NCBI GenBank assembly: GCA_021307315.1
Contig: JAJSPD010000062.1
Coordinates: forward strand, 202,181-266,180
Length of the DNA stretch: 64,000 nt
Reading direction: 5' to 3'
Source: Bisporella sp. PMI_857
Lineage: Eukaryota; Ascomycota; Leotiomycetes; Helotiales; Helotiaceae
Within the stretch, counting starts at the first letter, position 1, and each line of letters starts with the position of its first letter. Below the pieces are notes generated by a model that was given only the letters and a program-made list of their open reading frames with translations, was not told the DNA's origin and did no database searches. Position numbers and translations under genes: made by a program. This document shows, in pieces, positions 35,485 to 47,117 of this stretch.

Positions 35485-35811
35485 TTAGAAACTCATCAGC
35501 CATGCGTTGACGAGATCGAGCCAGCTAGGTGTAAAGACGGTGAAGCCTAGGGCAGGAGTCTCGGCGGTAAGGATGGGAAGGGGGTAGGTTTTGGCGTGGT
35601 GTACCTGGTTCCGATATAGTTCTTTGACAGATGTAAGTTGAACGGGGCAATGTGCTATTAGACACCTCTGATGGCCCAGACTCTGTTTAGTAAGAGAGGT
35701 TAAATCACGGCTATACTGTCTCTCCATTTGATTCTTCTTTTCTGTGATGACATTATTGACGTTTTCAAGTGCCATTATATGATTCTCTTCTTCCTGATCG
35801 ATTCTGGGCAT
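35485..35811 (-). CDS. Hypothetical small protein
   Basis: A 108-codon frame starts with an ATG ([20 protein letters not shown]). The first half is charged and helical, the second hydrophobic. No family was recognised and no splice signals support extension. It may not be a gene. Confidence 0.2.
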   Translation of the reverse strand: MPRIDQEEENHIMALENVNNVITEKKNQMERQYSRDLTSLTKQSLGHQRCLIAHCPVQLTSVKELYRNQVHHAKTYPLPILTAETPALGFTVFTPSWLDLVNAWLMSF

Positions 35812-36936
35812 TGTGATCTGTTCAAGTTTAGTTCTTACTTAACAGGATACTAACAATCCCAGGACCGCGTCTATCCTCGTGGCCGGTATGCCTATACAAA
35901 TGATATTTCCGATACCAATGTTTAGTCTGACCCTATGCATTTGATCAAGATGTGAGCTACCCTGCACTCCCTTCTTATTATTGCCGCTGAAACCTTAGCT
36001 TTTCTGAGACGACGATGGAAGAGTCTACTCTCCACCACTGTCGAAAAAGCAGACCACCAAAGGAGTCTCACAACCAAAGATCTCTATATACATTATCAAA
36101 AATAAATACTCACGCCGAAAAGATTTTAACTGCTCCGAAACTCATCAAATCGAGTACTGTAGATGCTAAAATAGCCGAAAGCCCCCACATTGTTAATCTA
36201 CTATTTGTTTACCGGGACGGGTGGCACAGAATCCAAGTATGTGTCCAAAAGCACTGAGCGTCCTATAAACCACAAAAGGAAGGGCCAAATGACCCAATGA
36301 TTTATAGGCAACAAACTCGGCACGAAGACGATTACAAAGCATACCGAGGAGCGTGTAATAGGAAGGGTCGATATATTCAAAGACCCTCCGGAGCATCCAT
36401 CGACAAAAGGTAGAAAATGGGTCATCATCGGCATCCGACCTTTGGAACTTAGATAAATGGGCCAAGAATAGACACACTATCGCATTTGCCTGTACGCCAA
36501 CTTTGGTAAAACCAGACGGAGAACTAGCCCACCAGCCAGAAAAAAAACAAAGGTTTTATGCTATTTTCCCCCCCGCTTCCAATTACAGCCGATATTAGGG
36601 ATATAGTAAAGTACGAATACTTTTTACTTGTCGACCGTTTAAAGATCAGCTTCTCGGAAATTACAAAAGCAATACGCAAAGCATCCTTAAGCAAAGCTCA
36701 AGCTTCGATAGTATTACAAACGGCATTTTACGCTAAACGCCAGACATCATTTTACTCCCGGGTCTTCACATGTTTTCAACGCGTGCCCGTAGTAGAAATA
36801 CTGCTTTACACACCATAAAAAACAATTACGCCTGCTTTCCGAATGTCACGAATCCAAATCCTGGTGCTGTTGAAGCTAATAGGGAGGATCTATTACGAGG
36901 ATTCTAAACTAAGGAGAGAAACTTCACGTGCCAGGA
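35812..36936. other. Gene-poor DNA
   Basis: Short frames on both strands (for example 36193-36477 minus) show no recognisable domain. It is probably decayed repeat DNA. Confidence 0.35.
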
Positions 36937-37148
36937 TGTCACATGATTAAGGGACAATCAGGGGCTCGGTAAAGGCCTTGAGACCAGGCATGTATGGGCG
37001 CGTAGGGGGTCGCCAGGGGTACGGAGGGTATAAGTAGGAGACCCGGGACGTGGTAGAGGGTAGAGATTAGTCTTCGTATTAATGTGAGCTGGTTCGTGCC
37101 ACACTACCTCAGCAACTTACAGCAGCAGTGCCTGTATTTGGATTCGTG
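36937..37148 (+). repeat. Possible solo LTR
   Basis: The segment opens with TGTCACATGATTAAGGG and closes near TTCGTGACG, a near inverted pair (TGTCAC/GTGACG). Inside is a promoter-like GGGTATAAGTAGGAG at about 37027 with GC-rich flanks, the organisation of a gypsy-type LTR. No second copy or internal domain is present in the window and no clear target duplication is visible. An A+T-rich tract with a long T run (37314-37332) follows. Confidence 0.3.
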
Positions 37149-37649
37149 ACGCCAACCGGGCTGTTATCACAACGGATGATGTTAGGCTACCCTGGAACGC
37201 TACCTTACAATTCGTTATCAAATTAGCACGTAATTACATTGGCAACTATTTAAATTAAAACTAACAGCACATAACATCAACTTATTTTTAAAGAGAAATT
37301 TCTTCAAATTTTACTTTTTTTTTTTTTTTTTTCTGGCTAAGCATTCCTATAATTGAACCATACAGATAGCCTTCAGAGCGCCCCGTATTCGGCTTTGCGA
37401 CAGCCGAAACCACGAAGAACAAGTGCTTACAAACCATATGAATCTCATTAATTTTATTGCTACAAAACTTTTACAATCGGCGATAAGTAAAGTAATCGAC
37501 CTGCGGGAGAGGAACGACCTGCCTGGCCGGATATATGATACTAACGTAGTTTTTGGAAAAGTTACACTGTGCGTACGACCACACTTATACCAAGATACTA
37601 CTATCCTGTATCTTCTTCCGTAGAATACACGCGCCGGCTCGTTCCCGGC
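37149..37649. other. AT-rich non-coding stretch
   Basis: It contains a run of about 18 T residues near 37315-37332. No gene or element was recognised between the possible LTR and the C2H2 gene. Confidence 0.4.
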
Positions 37650-38890
37650 CTAGGCACTCAACCAGTAATTTGGGCTAGTAAGTGGCTGCGTACAACTGCT
37701 ACATTCAACATAACAGCCCCCTGGTCGAGGATTATGGTGCTCTCTCATATGTTTTATCAGATCCTTTTTCCTGAAAAATCCATTCCCGCCTATTCGTGAG
37801 CAATATGCTTCTCGACAGGGAAAAAGGCTCTCGTTGTGAACTTCGCGTATATGTTGCGTCAGCTGGCTCTGCGTTTGGAAAGTGTTCTCGGCCGGGTTTG
37901 GCCTGTCGACTTTGTCGAAGTCGGCTTTGTGACTGTCGAGGCAGCTTTCGTGCGCACATGAGAAGAGCTTATTTCTCTGCTTTCTTGGTCGTGGTATCCG
38001 ATGCTGAGACAAAAGCGGAGCGTCAGAATCCGAAGATACTTCTATGTGATGACATTTTCTCAGATGTTGTGTAAGATGATCACGGCGACGGAAGGCTCTG
38101 GTACCACGGTATTTTCTGCAGTGTAGGCAAGGATAGGCCGTTGCGAGGCAGGCATAAGAGGAGTGGATATGTCTATCTAATACATCTAGCCTTGAAAAGC
38201 GCTTTCCACATAGACAAGAATGTGGTGAGTGATTTGATTCTTTGGAGTGGAGGTCGAGGGCCGTCTTAGTGGGAAATATAGTGCTGCATTCGCTGCATCC
38301 GTTGATCAGATTGGTCAAGAGACGGCCATGGACCGAAGGTAAATCGCCAGAAGTTTGAGGGAACGCCGATGAGAGATAGTCTATATTGGTTACACGGCTT
38401 TGGAAATGATTTAGGCTAGAGGAAAAGTCTAGCGTGCTAAAGGATGTACTTGGTGAACTGCTTAGAAAATATTAGTCCACTCCGAAAATCAGGCGTGAAT
38501 GACGTTTTACCATGCTAACACAGGCGATGTAGGAAAAGCCAGAGGAACATCGGCATCTAAGAAGACGTTTCTGCCCAGGACCCAAGCAATCCAGGCTTCA
38601 GAGTCATGCTGTCTGGAAGTCTGTTGGAAGTTAGAGTTGTTCTGGGCGTTTGGGAACCGGTTAAGCTCCTGATCCGGTATCAAGCTCCAACTGATTAATG
38701 CAGGAGCTTGCTGCGCTGGTAGGTCCGAGAAATTCAAAGACAACCCTAGATCGCCGTTGGCGGAGGACCTAGTAGCGATATTAGCAGGGTGGATCTATAT
38801 GCCTGAGGTGGATGGTCGGTGTAACCTGTGAAAGATTGGGTTTGTGCTGATGACTTGTTCATCAACTGAAGAATATTCTAAGCTAGTCAT
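37650..38890 (-). CDS. C2H2 zinc-finger protein, with one in-frame TAG near the start
   Basis: Exon 1 (38890-38511) and exon 2 (38460-37650) join across GTAAAA..CTAAG to give 396 codons. C2H2-type fingers lie in the second half: CSECSTIFPTKTALDLHSKE, CLCGKRFSRLDVLDRHI, CLHCRKYRGTRAFRRRDHL with TQHLRKCH, and a last C..C..F..L..HMREHH unit. The N-terminal half is Ser/Gln-rich (QNNSNFQQTSRQ). From the ATG at 38890 (MTSLEYSSVDEQVIST) a TAG interrupts at 38795-38797 (codon 32, context TSGI-stop-IHPAN). Either a cryptic intron ending CATATAG removes it, a downstream start is used, or the gene is a recent pseudogene. It is a probable DNA-binding regulator if functional. Confidence 0.65.
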
Positions 38891-40124
38891 ATTAATGGTC
38901 AGGTGATGTGTTACAAAGTGCAATGCTCCTTGATATAGAATCGGACGAACTTCTCACCGTCGGCCTGATATCTATCCGGTCGACGTATATATAGGCCTCG
39001 TCGACTGGTGATGTTGAGGATAATGCTTATTGGCCAATTATCAAAATCAACTGCCACTCTGCGCCAAGGTGCTATAGGGCGGAGATGATCCATTTCTCCG
39101 CCCTAAATACCGTCAGCAATACAGGGGGTCGAAGGATTTCTTGTTTCGCTGATGCACAGCTGATGACCCCGTTTCGTATTCGTTATCCTTCTCACGCCCA
39201 ATGAAACTTAAGTGCGAATCCCTGACAGAGCCACCGAGAAGGTCAATTTGCCTGGTCAAATTCCACCATACTAGCAGCAAGCCTTTTAATGCCAAATATC
39301 GCGGCTAACACGATATAAACCTTCAACTCCTTGTACTATAATAGCTAACTACTAAGACTAATAAGATTGCTATAGCATCTTCTATAAGCATAAGAAGGAC
39401 ATTGTTAAGACGAGGCTCTGTGGTCGCCTCGCCTCCCGGTTACCTGGACGAGTTAGCAATGCTGGTGTTGGACTCAGGAAAAAGTATTCCAGATAGGAAT
39501 TAAGATTATTTCGTTTAAAAGTAGCGCGAAACGAGACTGGGAAATAAGAGGGATGGATACAACGGATAGGTTTTGCGGTTAACGACAGCGTGTACATAAA
39601 ATAGGCCCGAAAATGCTAACTGTGAGCGAAAAGGGACAAGGCTGACTGACTTAAGTCTACGTGCTGAGCCACATGCGTACATAAAAATCAGGACAAGCTT
39701 TTGGGTTTGGCAAGGCAGACACCCCTTTCTATTGGTGACCGTATTACCCGAATCGCCTTGCGCGCCACATGATCACGCACCTCACCTCATAGACAACTCT
39801 CACCACCCCCAGGGATCTCTTACATAAGCATAATATGAAAGAATGCAGCCCCTTACTGCTTGCCATTTTTAGCGATTCTTCATGATTGTCAATCTACTCA
39901 ATTTCCAAAGAGACGCGTTCGGACGCGGTGCTTTGAGAGATTATCAGTATGGAAGATTGGCGGTGATGCGCCGTTTATCCTTTGCTCTTTTTTCTTATTA
40001 TATTAACGTTATTTCTCTTCAACCTATTTCCTGGCCCAACTTCTATAGCTCTAATCTCTCTATATGGATCTTTTTGTTGTTTTATGAGCCTTCCAAGGTA
40101 TAGATATGTCTTGCTTGCAAATAC
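38891..40124. other. 1.2-kb gene-free stretch
   Basis: I see no gene, repeat or RNA that I can support. Short frames on both strands lack domains. Confidence 0.4.
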
Positions 40125-41022
40125 GTGCTCGCTCTAGAGTGGATTGGTATACATCTGAAAAACCATCACAAAGATGTTGCTACTTTACCACAGGTTTGTG
40201 ACTGCGAAGCAGCGTGCGCCAGAAGGACCGCGTGTCGTCCGGCCACTTCACTACAAAGTGCACCGATTCCTTATCTCAACTTTTTCACTGACAGTATTTG
40301 GCTGCCGACTTTGCAAAGGAAACTAGCCTTATATTTGTTGTGATGATAAAGGAATGCGTGAACATTTTAAAAGGCACATGTGCGGACAAGTCAAACAGGG
40401 CGGCCGACTTTCTAAGGCTATCAGGGATGCGGTGCTCAGTCAGGAAACATCGTTTTTAGTTGAAAAAGTTATGGTTACCTCAATATTCTGCCAGATATTT
40501 CACAGAAGCAGCCTTTTTCGCTACTTTCAGCTGACGCCAACTCAGCTTACAGTCGAACCAGGCCTACGTCCCTTGGGGCTAGATCTTCAGCCTTTAACTC
40601 TCCGGTAGCAAGTCGAGATCTAGCTAGCACAAAGGCAAAAGGAACAGCTTTCAAGCGGAGCGGATGCGGTTTCCCAATCTAGGCGGCATGAAGAAGTCTC
40701 GCCATGGCTCGACATGGCAAAGTGGGAGCAATATTTGCATGGGCAAGGACTTGGGGCTGTTGTACAGTTGATCGACTTACTGGAGGAACGCAGGCATATT
40801 TCTGAAGCCGAGATTAATAAACAACTCTCTCTGCAAATTATAGCATTTCGTTTGAAAGTTGAAAAGTATTTACAATATAGTTGCAGAAGAAAAAAGGTGT
40901 GTGACAACATAAAATATCACGATTCGTCACATGATCATCTCGGTAACTATTCCCGATCGGGATTAGCGACACTTGACATGAACATATCGAGATTCTCACA
41001 GCTCCTCGGCCAACTTACGTAA
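40125..41022 (+). pseudogene. Probable DUF3505 (OrsD-like) relic
   Basis: The plus-strand frames contain GIHLKNHHKDVATLPQVCD and APIPYLNFFTDSIW, then after several stops KRHMCGQVKQGGRLSKAI, and finally VSPWLDMAKWEQYLHGQGL. That sequence of a HL..HHKD box, an IPxLxxFTD box and an SPWLxxxxWxxYL box matches the N-terminal half of fungal DUF3505-type proteins, which spread with repeats. Stops and frame changes separate the blocks, so it is dead. The identification rests on remembered motif order and is moderately secure. Confidence 0.45.
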
Positions 41023-41184
41023 GCCAATTCCTGAGAGCATCACTCTACTGGCCTTAGCACGTGACAATCCTGCTGACTAAACAGCAAACCGCATCTTGCA
41101 ACGCCAAGTCTCAAGTCATTTGAACATACGACTTCCCATCCTCCAAACAAGAAAGAGCAATTGAACCACAACACACCTCGAAAA

Positions 41185-41861
41185 ATGATGTCCCAACGCT
41201 CGCTCCGAATCTCCCAACGCTTCGCGTCTCAGCTGCGCGCTCCAGCCGTGCGCCAGACCGTCCAGCGCCGCCTCGCCAGCACCGAGAGCTCCTTCCAAGG
41301 TGCCGCGGATAATGCCTTCAACCGCGAGCGACAGGCCGTCAAGGAGCACGCTGCGGCTACCAGTGGTATGTTCTCTCTCTGTCTTGTGCTTTTATGGAGG
41401 TGCGAGGCTGACGTGCGAATTGCAGACCTTTGGCGCAAGCTGTCATTCTAGTAAGATACAAAGGGAGAGGGGACGTGTGGGAAGGGAGCTTCGAGAAAAC
41501 TGACCCGGGGGAAAATAGTGTTGCCATCCCAGCCTTGATCATCTCAGGCGTCAATGCTAAGATCCTGTACGACGCTCATTGGGTTCACTGGGACCACATG
41601 GCTCCGCTTGAGGAGCGCCCGGAATACCCATACCAGAACATCCGCACCAAGAACTACTTCTGGGGTGATGGTGATAAGGTATGATTCGCTATTCTAATCG
41701 AAAACAAATCATCGCTAACTTCTTTCTAGACCCTCTTGTAAGTGAGATCCGTGGAGAATAGGGAACAAGACAACTAGCCATATAATCAGAGAAAGTGGAA
41801 TACATGCTAACTGTACCACAGCTGGAATGAATACGTCAACTACCACAAGAAACCTGAATAG
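41185..41861 (+). CDS. cox13: Cytochrome c oxidase subunit VIa (Cox13/COX6A)
   Basis: Five exons (41185-41365, 41426-41450, 41519-41678, 41730-41737, 41822-41861) give 137 residues. The N-terminus (MMSQRSLRISQRFASQLRAP) is a mitochondrial presequence rich in Arg/Ser. NAFNRERQAVKEHAAATSDL and WRKL precede one membrane helix (YVAIPALIISGVNAKILY). Then comes the conserved intermembrane block HWVHWDHMAPLEERPEYPYQ, NIRTKNYFWGDGDKTLFWN. Family length is typically 110-140. It is a nuclear-encoded regulatory subunit of complex IV in the inner membrane. Exon 4 is only 8 nt (ACCCTCTT), yet it is required to give DKTLFWN. This is a conserved housekeeping gene in otherwise accessory DNA. Confidence 0.93.
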
Positions 41862-42312
41862 GCAGTTCACAGTAACCGGTGGGAAGGGATGTGCATACTT
41901 GGCATGAATCCATGGTGGGGAGCGCATAGACAGACTGTACATATCTCCTAGGTCACAGCAATTGAAAAGATTACCATATTCTATAGTGCTGGGTGGATCG
42001 GAAGATAGTGAAATAGGGAGCGAAATCCCATTGATCTCCAAAGTCGCGCCGTGAAGGGATAAAAACTTAGAAGCATGGCTGAAGCCGGAGCGCCGGCAGT
42101 TTCCATGCTGGTCATTCCCTGCCGCCCAGTCATTAGGCGCATGATACCTTTGTCAGACCTCTAGGTTTCAATGTAGCAAAATTTGTAGAAGAATGACTGC
42201 ATCATGAGACGAGCCGCAGTGCAGCAGCGGAGAATGCCGCCAGGACCATCGCAGGCTATTCCGAGCAAGCAAATTTTTATATTGGGTATCATAATCTATC
42301 TACGCCGTCCAG
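41862..42312. other. Gap between converging cox13 and apc5
   Basis: The two genes converge here, so only their 3' flanks lie in this 451-bp gap. I saw no gene. Confidence 0.5.
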
Positions 42313-44765
42313 TCATCTTATTCCTCCAGTCTCCTCTAACAGAGCCAGCCTCGCTTCCTTCCTTAAGGATAGCACTGTACTTGCACAATCATTTGCTTGG
42401 GTTTTATCTCCCAACACCATGAGTATCGTCCCCTTTTTAGCCATCATTTCACACTGGCCCTCTATGTCCTCAATAGCGGAGTATTCTCTGAATGATCGGT
42501 CCACGAACTCCAGGCACTTCGTGAGATTCTCTGTCCTCTTCAAGCTCCCTGCTTCGACCTGGCCAGCCATCCCCATGTATGCATCAACCAGGAATGAGTA
42601 GAGCTGTGCATTCAAGGAGCAATTCTCGCATTCTAGGGCCCGAGGAATGATCGAGGTCAGAATCTGTGATGATGCTTGAAACTCTTTGACAGAGGTAAGT
42701 ATGTTAGATACCACGCCCATTGCTCCCCACAAAGCTGGGATAAGGCGTGCTCGCCATGCAATGCTTGCAGCACGGATAGCTACGGAGAATCCCTTCTGTG
42801 GACGGCCAACTTTGTCTTGCAGAAGCGCTTTCATTGTCAGAAGCTTGACTCGCAGGTTGATGTCATCGCTATTTTCTTTCATAGAGGCCGACATCTGTTC
42901 AATCTTAGCCAATGCCTGGCCATAATCATTACGCCGTATAAGATAATCGATATGTAGAGTATTGATCTCGAAAGCTAGATCTGGATCCACCTCAGATCCA
43001 TTGGACTGCAGCAGCTGAGACAGTAACAAGTCAGCCCCGTCTAAGTTATTCTGGTGAAGGTCATTCTTGAGACAGAGGATGCCACGATACTTCATCCAGA
43101 ATTGATTGGCTTTCCATGAGCGAAGGGAATTGGAATCTAGACTTCCGAGCATCTGTATGGCCTCTTTATATCCTCCCTTGTCAGTCAAGAGATGGGCAAC
43201 CCTGCATGTGAATCTTAGCGTGTCATCAAAGAGAGCATTCCGAGCATGACAACTCAAAAAGATATCACAGTACTGCCTCGATAATTGCACCACACCGAGT
43301 CGCCCCCAGAGTGATGATTGCATAGCCATCTGTGGTCCCACCATGCCCGTCATGTTCTTATCCACAATAAGCTGGGAGCTCTTGAGGATATTCTCAAATA
43401 CAGTTGCAACACTTTCCCCATTGGACATGCCAAGTTTTGCTTCACTAAGCAATGAAGAGCTCCACAGCGTAAACATTCCCGTCTCTTTCGCTTTGATTCG
43501 AAGGAATGCGAGACCCTCTCTTTCTACACCAAGCATATTGGTTGACTCAGCACCATCAAGCATCCGCGGATGTGCTTTGCCAAAATGATATAACCAGTTC
43601 AGCGCGAAGTTCAGGCAAGCCAAATCTTTGTTCTCTCGCGCTGTCGATACGGTCTCAAGCATAGCAGCCACCGCCTCATCGTAGCAACCGAAGTCAGCTT
43701 GAAGAACCGCGAGATTCATGAGCGCATATTGATAGAAGAGCCGGTCCCTGTTCTGCATCGTATAGTCAAAATAGCGGTGAAGGTTGTCAAAGGATGTGGG
43801 ATAATCTCCAGATTTCCACGCTTCTAGAAAACTAAGCGCTCATTAGATAACATATTCAGACATAACGAGAAGGACTTACTTTAGGTAATGTGATAAGCTT
43901 GGTATCAAAACGCTTTCGTTAAGAAGGCTCTTAAACTTGTCCTTTACTTCCATTGGTATCCGACTACCCATCTCTGCAGAAGTCAGGATAATTCGTGGCA
44001 GTAGAAAGCACACTCACTTTGCATTTGCTCGACCTGAAACTCGAGCACCTTCTCGATGTCACCCGTGCTAACATATCCCTCTCCTGCATGTTGCGTGCTC
44101 ACGTTACCATAAGCCACAAGATGCAGCATCTCATTTCCTTCAATGCCCCATTCCGCTTGTCCATCCACCAATGCCCTATCCCCTGCCCACTTGCTCAACG
44201 CTCCGCCACTGCGCCGTGTCCAGTATGCCCTTGTATCTTGCCTCCAGCTCACAAATGATGTCCATAGAGCGGTTACGTCGCTAAACCTAAGCCTCTCAAA
44301 CTCAACTTTTGCTCTGCGGACGAAGCTGCCGAATGGTGAAGTGCGGGAAAGGATGATCATGTCTGGGGCAGGAGGAGGGATTCCCATCTCGCTATCCCTC
44401 TTGATTTCTTCATGTGTTTTTGCGAGAAGGTGAGCCCGTCGATCAAAAAAGACATGTAGGGCATCTAAGCTATCGATGTCCCAAATCTTCTTGAGAAAAT
44501 GGTCCCACAGAGTGCGACCTGGCAGGCCATGGGCGGCGGGGTATGTTGCTAGGAGGGTCTCGAATTCTTTCGGGCTGAGAATGAATGGGATAGGTTGGGA
44601 TGATGCGGATGGTGTTGACTTGAATTTCTGCGTGGCAGAGGGTAGTAACTGGTTCAGTATGAAGGACAAAATTGGGATGGTAGAGGCTGTTGGTATAATG
44701 GCATCTGTGTAAAGTTCAATCAGGGCCAGAAGCCCAATTTTCGAAGGTGTGAGGTAGCGGGTCAT
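42313..44765 (-). CDS. apc5: Anaphase-promoting complex subunit 5
   Basis: Exons 44765-44018, 43973-43880 and 43831-42313 join in frame to give 786 residues. The start MTRYLTPSKIGLLALIELYT is the first ATG and matches the N-terminal Apc5 pattern. The conserved core is FLEAWKSGDYPTSFDNLHRY, FDYTMQNRDRLFYQYALMNL, AVLQADFGCYDEAV, the TPR region that recognises Apc5 orthologues. A helical TPR-like C-terminal half follows. Apc5 is a scaffold subunit of the APC/C ubiquitin ligase that drives exit from mitosis. It is single-copy and conserved, in convergent orientation with cox13. Confidence 0.92.
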
Positions 44766-45997
44766 GATGAAATGTGCAGGGGTTTTATTTTACAGTGTGA
44801 TAATTGAGTCTCCATGCTCAGGATAGCTCTATATAAAGTGAAGTTGCTAAGTATCGGGTGGAGGAAGTCGCGTTTGTTGTTGCGTGGTGAGTCTGCAATG
44901 CAAGGCTGTTACGCAAGGCTGTCATCCAAGGCTAATGATTTTTGACCCGTGAAAAATCATGGCGATGACAAAGTTGAGGATTGTAATGCTGGCTTTTCCA
45001 AAAAAAAATCCAAAATAAACCCTCCAATTATATGTAAGCTGTTTTTGTGTGCTTCGCTTATATATATATATTTTTTTTTGTTTAATAAATGGCAATACAT
45101 TATACAGCTGTAATTTTCCTTACGTTCGATATACGTTTTCAATGTAAGGTTTTCGTTTTGTTTACAAAATTTTATTTTGATTTTTTTTTTGTTCAATATA
45201 TAGTATGATAATAGCAATTTGGTTTCACAATTTACTAAACAGCACTAATTTAACGTTAAATAAAACATGTTACAAACTATTTTGTATTAAGCGTATATAT
45301 TAGTGTCACGTCCCTCCGGAGCACACATGACCTACTGTAGCAGAGCTCCCAGAGCCCCTCGCGTGTATGTATAGCCTGCTCTCCTCGAGCTCCTTTCTCT
45401 TCCCTGGGCTATTTTTCTTTATTATTGATTTGGTTTAGCGCCATGTGAAGTGAGGCTGATATATGCATCAAGGAAGTTCTCTAACATGACTTACTAGTCA
45501 GGGCAATAGGGTGTTATAATCATGCCTTGCTCGACGTACCAAGAGAACATCTGGTAGAAGGGTGGGCGAACTGTTGGGAGTTGCTTTTGACCTGTTCGAT
45601 CGGGTCATTAAATCTTGCAGGAATTATTATTGTATTACTTAATCTAATATTGAATGGACTTTCAGCAGAGCTACATCTAGTACACAAAACGATAGGGTGG
45701 TCATTTAGACATATGCAAAAGCACAGGTTAAGCAGTAGGTGCTCCACAAAGTGTAATTTGAACCAGGCTGACATCAAGAAGTTTATGTACAACGCGTGCC
45801 ACAATAAAGGCCCAACTCAGCACCGCCAGACCTATCTAAGGGCTTTTTGTAATCCCATACTTTTCATTTCTTTACTTAACTCAAGACGTGAGTGCATTAT
45901 TATCTTATGTGAATCTGCAAACTTGTGTTAACATTCGAGAATACCAAGCCTCGTAAACGCCAGACCTGACCTTTCACCTCTTATTAGAATGTGCGAT
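44766..45997. other. AT-rich spacer with a possible LTR fragment
   Basis: From about 44945 to 45300 the DNA is very AT-rich, with T runs and a TATATATATA tract, typical of decayed repeats. At 45302-45480 a TGTCACGTCCCTCC opening and a TATAG/CT-rich body resemble the start of an LTR, without an identifiable end. The 134-codon frame at 45527-45931 shows no domain. Confidence 0.35.
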
Positions 45998-46435
45998 CTA
46001 CGCCTTGAGATTTGAGAGCTGCAGCAATGTACTATCAGACATCTGGCCTAAGAATTGTGTTGCTCCCATTTCAGCAGTAACTGTTGTCGCTGAAATAAGA
46101 ACTCCGGATGTAGATATAATTACTTGCTGAGATCCTTGAGCCGCAATCACATTTTCGAACACATTGGTTTGAGCTCTGTGCGTCCAATCTGTAGCTGGGC
46201 TAAGGCATTGCTTGATATTGCCCTCAAACTGCAGTTCGGAGCCAACACAATGAGGGCTGTTTGTGCTAACTGTCAAGCATTGCCGTTGGCTCTCGTCTTT
46301 TTGCAATCGTTCACGTTCTGTTATAGCACCAACAGATGTGTTAACTTGTTGTGTAAAGTTCTGTGCGCTGCTGTTGTTATCTGGGAAGTACTTTTGAAGA
46401 TTGGGAGCTGTCTTGGAGGCCATATTGATGATCAT
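45998..46435 (-). CDS. Stand-alone C-terminal-module protein A
   Basis: A 145-codon frame starts MIINMASKTAPNLQKYFPDN. The N-terminal two-thirds is polar and probably disordered (Gln/Asn/Ser-rich). The C-terminal 50 residues carry the module NVFENVIAAQGSQQVIISTS, GVLISATTVTAEMGATQFLG, QMSDSTLLQLS. The same module ends the neighbours at 46704-47117 and 47950-49221. The alternating hydrophobic/polar pattern and central Gly suggest short beta arches. No catalytic or membrane features are seen. Function is unknown. Upstream exons on the minus strand are possible (CTTAG acceptor near 46480). It may also be the second exon of one gene with the 46704-47117 frame. Confidence 0.55.
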   Translation of the reverse strand: MIINMASKTAPNLQKYFPDNNSSAQNFTQQVNTSVGAITERERLQKDESQRQCLTVSTNSPHCVGSELQFEGNIKQCLSPATDWTHRAQTNVFENVIAAQGSQQVIISTSGVLISATTVTAEMGATQFLGQMSDSTLLQLSNLKA

Positions 46436-46703
46436 TTTGAAAAGACTTCGTACTCGTAATATAAACTGTTTGCATAACGTATCAATAACCTAAGCAAGAA
46501 AGAGAGAAAATTGCATACTTATAACTCTCTGTTGACAGCCAAATGTTAGTTGACCCAGTGAACATTTGCTGAAATCTAGTGGTGCATCGCCTGTTATAAA
46601 AGCTAATGTTCGCGCCATCCGTGATTGAGGCGCAAAGCCGTCGCATACTTTTACATAATTCAATAAAGATAGCCAATATATGAAAGGGGTTTAAGACAAT
46701 GAG

Positions 46704-47117
46704 CTAACGCTTAAAGTTTGAATCTTCCAACTGCAAATCTCTTTGTGACACGGCATAATAAGCCGTCTGCGCTCTTGGCCCTTCTATCTGAAACTTCCGC
46801 CCCGCTGAAGGCTCTTTGTCTTCTTCCTTTTGCAGAGCAGCGTCTTTATCTTCGTTCACAATTCGAGCCCTGTGATCACTAGAAAGCCGCTGCAAAGTGT
46901 CATCTGACATATGCCCTCCGATATGTATGGCTTTGGCCTTGACAGTGGCCTTAGAAACTGTGATGGAATGCTCAGCTGCCGTTGAGGCCATTACTTGACT
47001 GGCACTCTCGCTGACTAGTATATTTTCGAAGACGTATTTAGGCGGGGCATTGTCGACATAGATATCCCTCTCCTCCTGGTGCCGTCCTCCAGGGGATGTT
47101 ATGTTGTCTGCTGGCAT
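46704..47117 (-). CDS. Stand-alone C-terminal-module protein B
   Basis: A 137-codon frame starts with an ATG (MPADNITSPGGRHQEERDIY). The shared module occupies about residues 28-79: YVFENILVSESASQVMASTA, AEHSITVSKATVKAKAIHIG, GHMSDDTLQRLS. It is followed by a highly charged tail (NEDKDAALQKEEDKEPSAGR). Compared with the other two copies it has one or two extra residues and has lost the central Gly-x-Leu-Ile. The function is unknown. A splice donor-like GTTAGC sits at the 3' end, so it could continue into the frame at 45998-46435. Confidence 0.5.
   Translation of the reverse strand: MPADNITSPGGRHQEERDIYVDNAPPKYVFENILVSESASQVMASTAAEHSITVSKATVKAKAIHIGGHMSDDTLQRLSSDHRARIVNEDKDAALQKEEDKEPSAGRKFQIEGPRAQTAYYAVSQRDLQLEDSNFKR

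Noticed and set aside
41451..41518. Stop codon in cox13 after KLSF
   Set aside because: The TAG spans an exon-intron junction (TA|GTAAGA). Splicing restores Tyr and the conserved frame.
4306..44765. Whole region as a Starship giant transposon
   Set aside because: No intact captain at an edge, no direct-repeat target site or terminal repeats, and core genes (cox13, apc5) lie inside the span.
45527..45931. 134-codon plus-strand frame
   Set aside because: Lies in decayed AT-rich DNA, with no recognisable domain on either strand.
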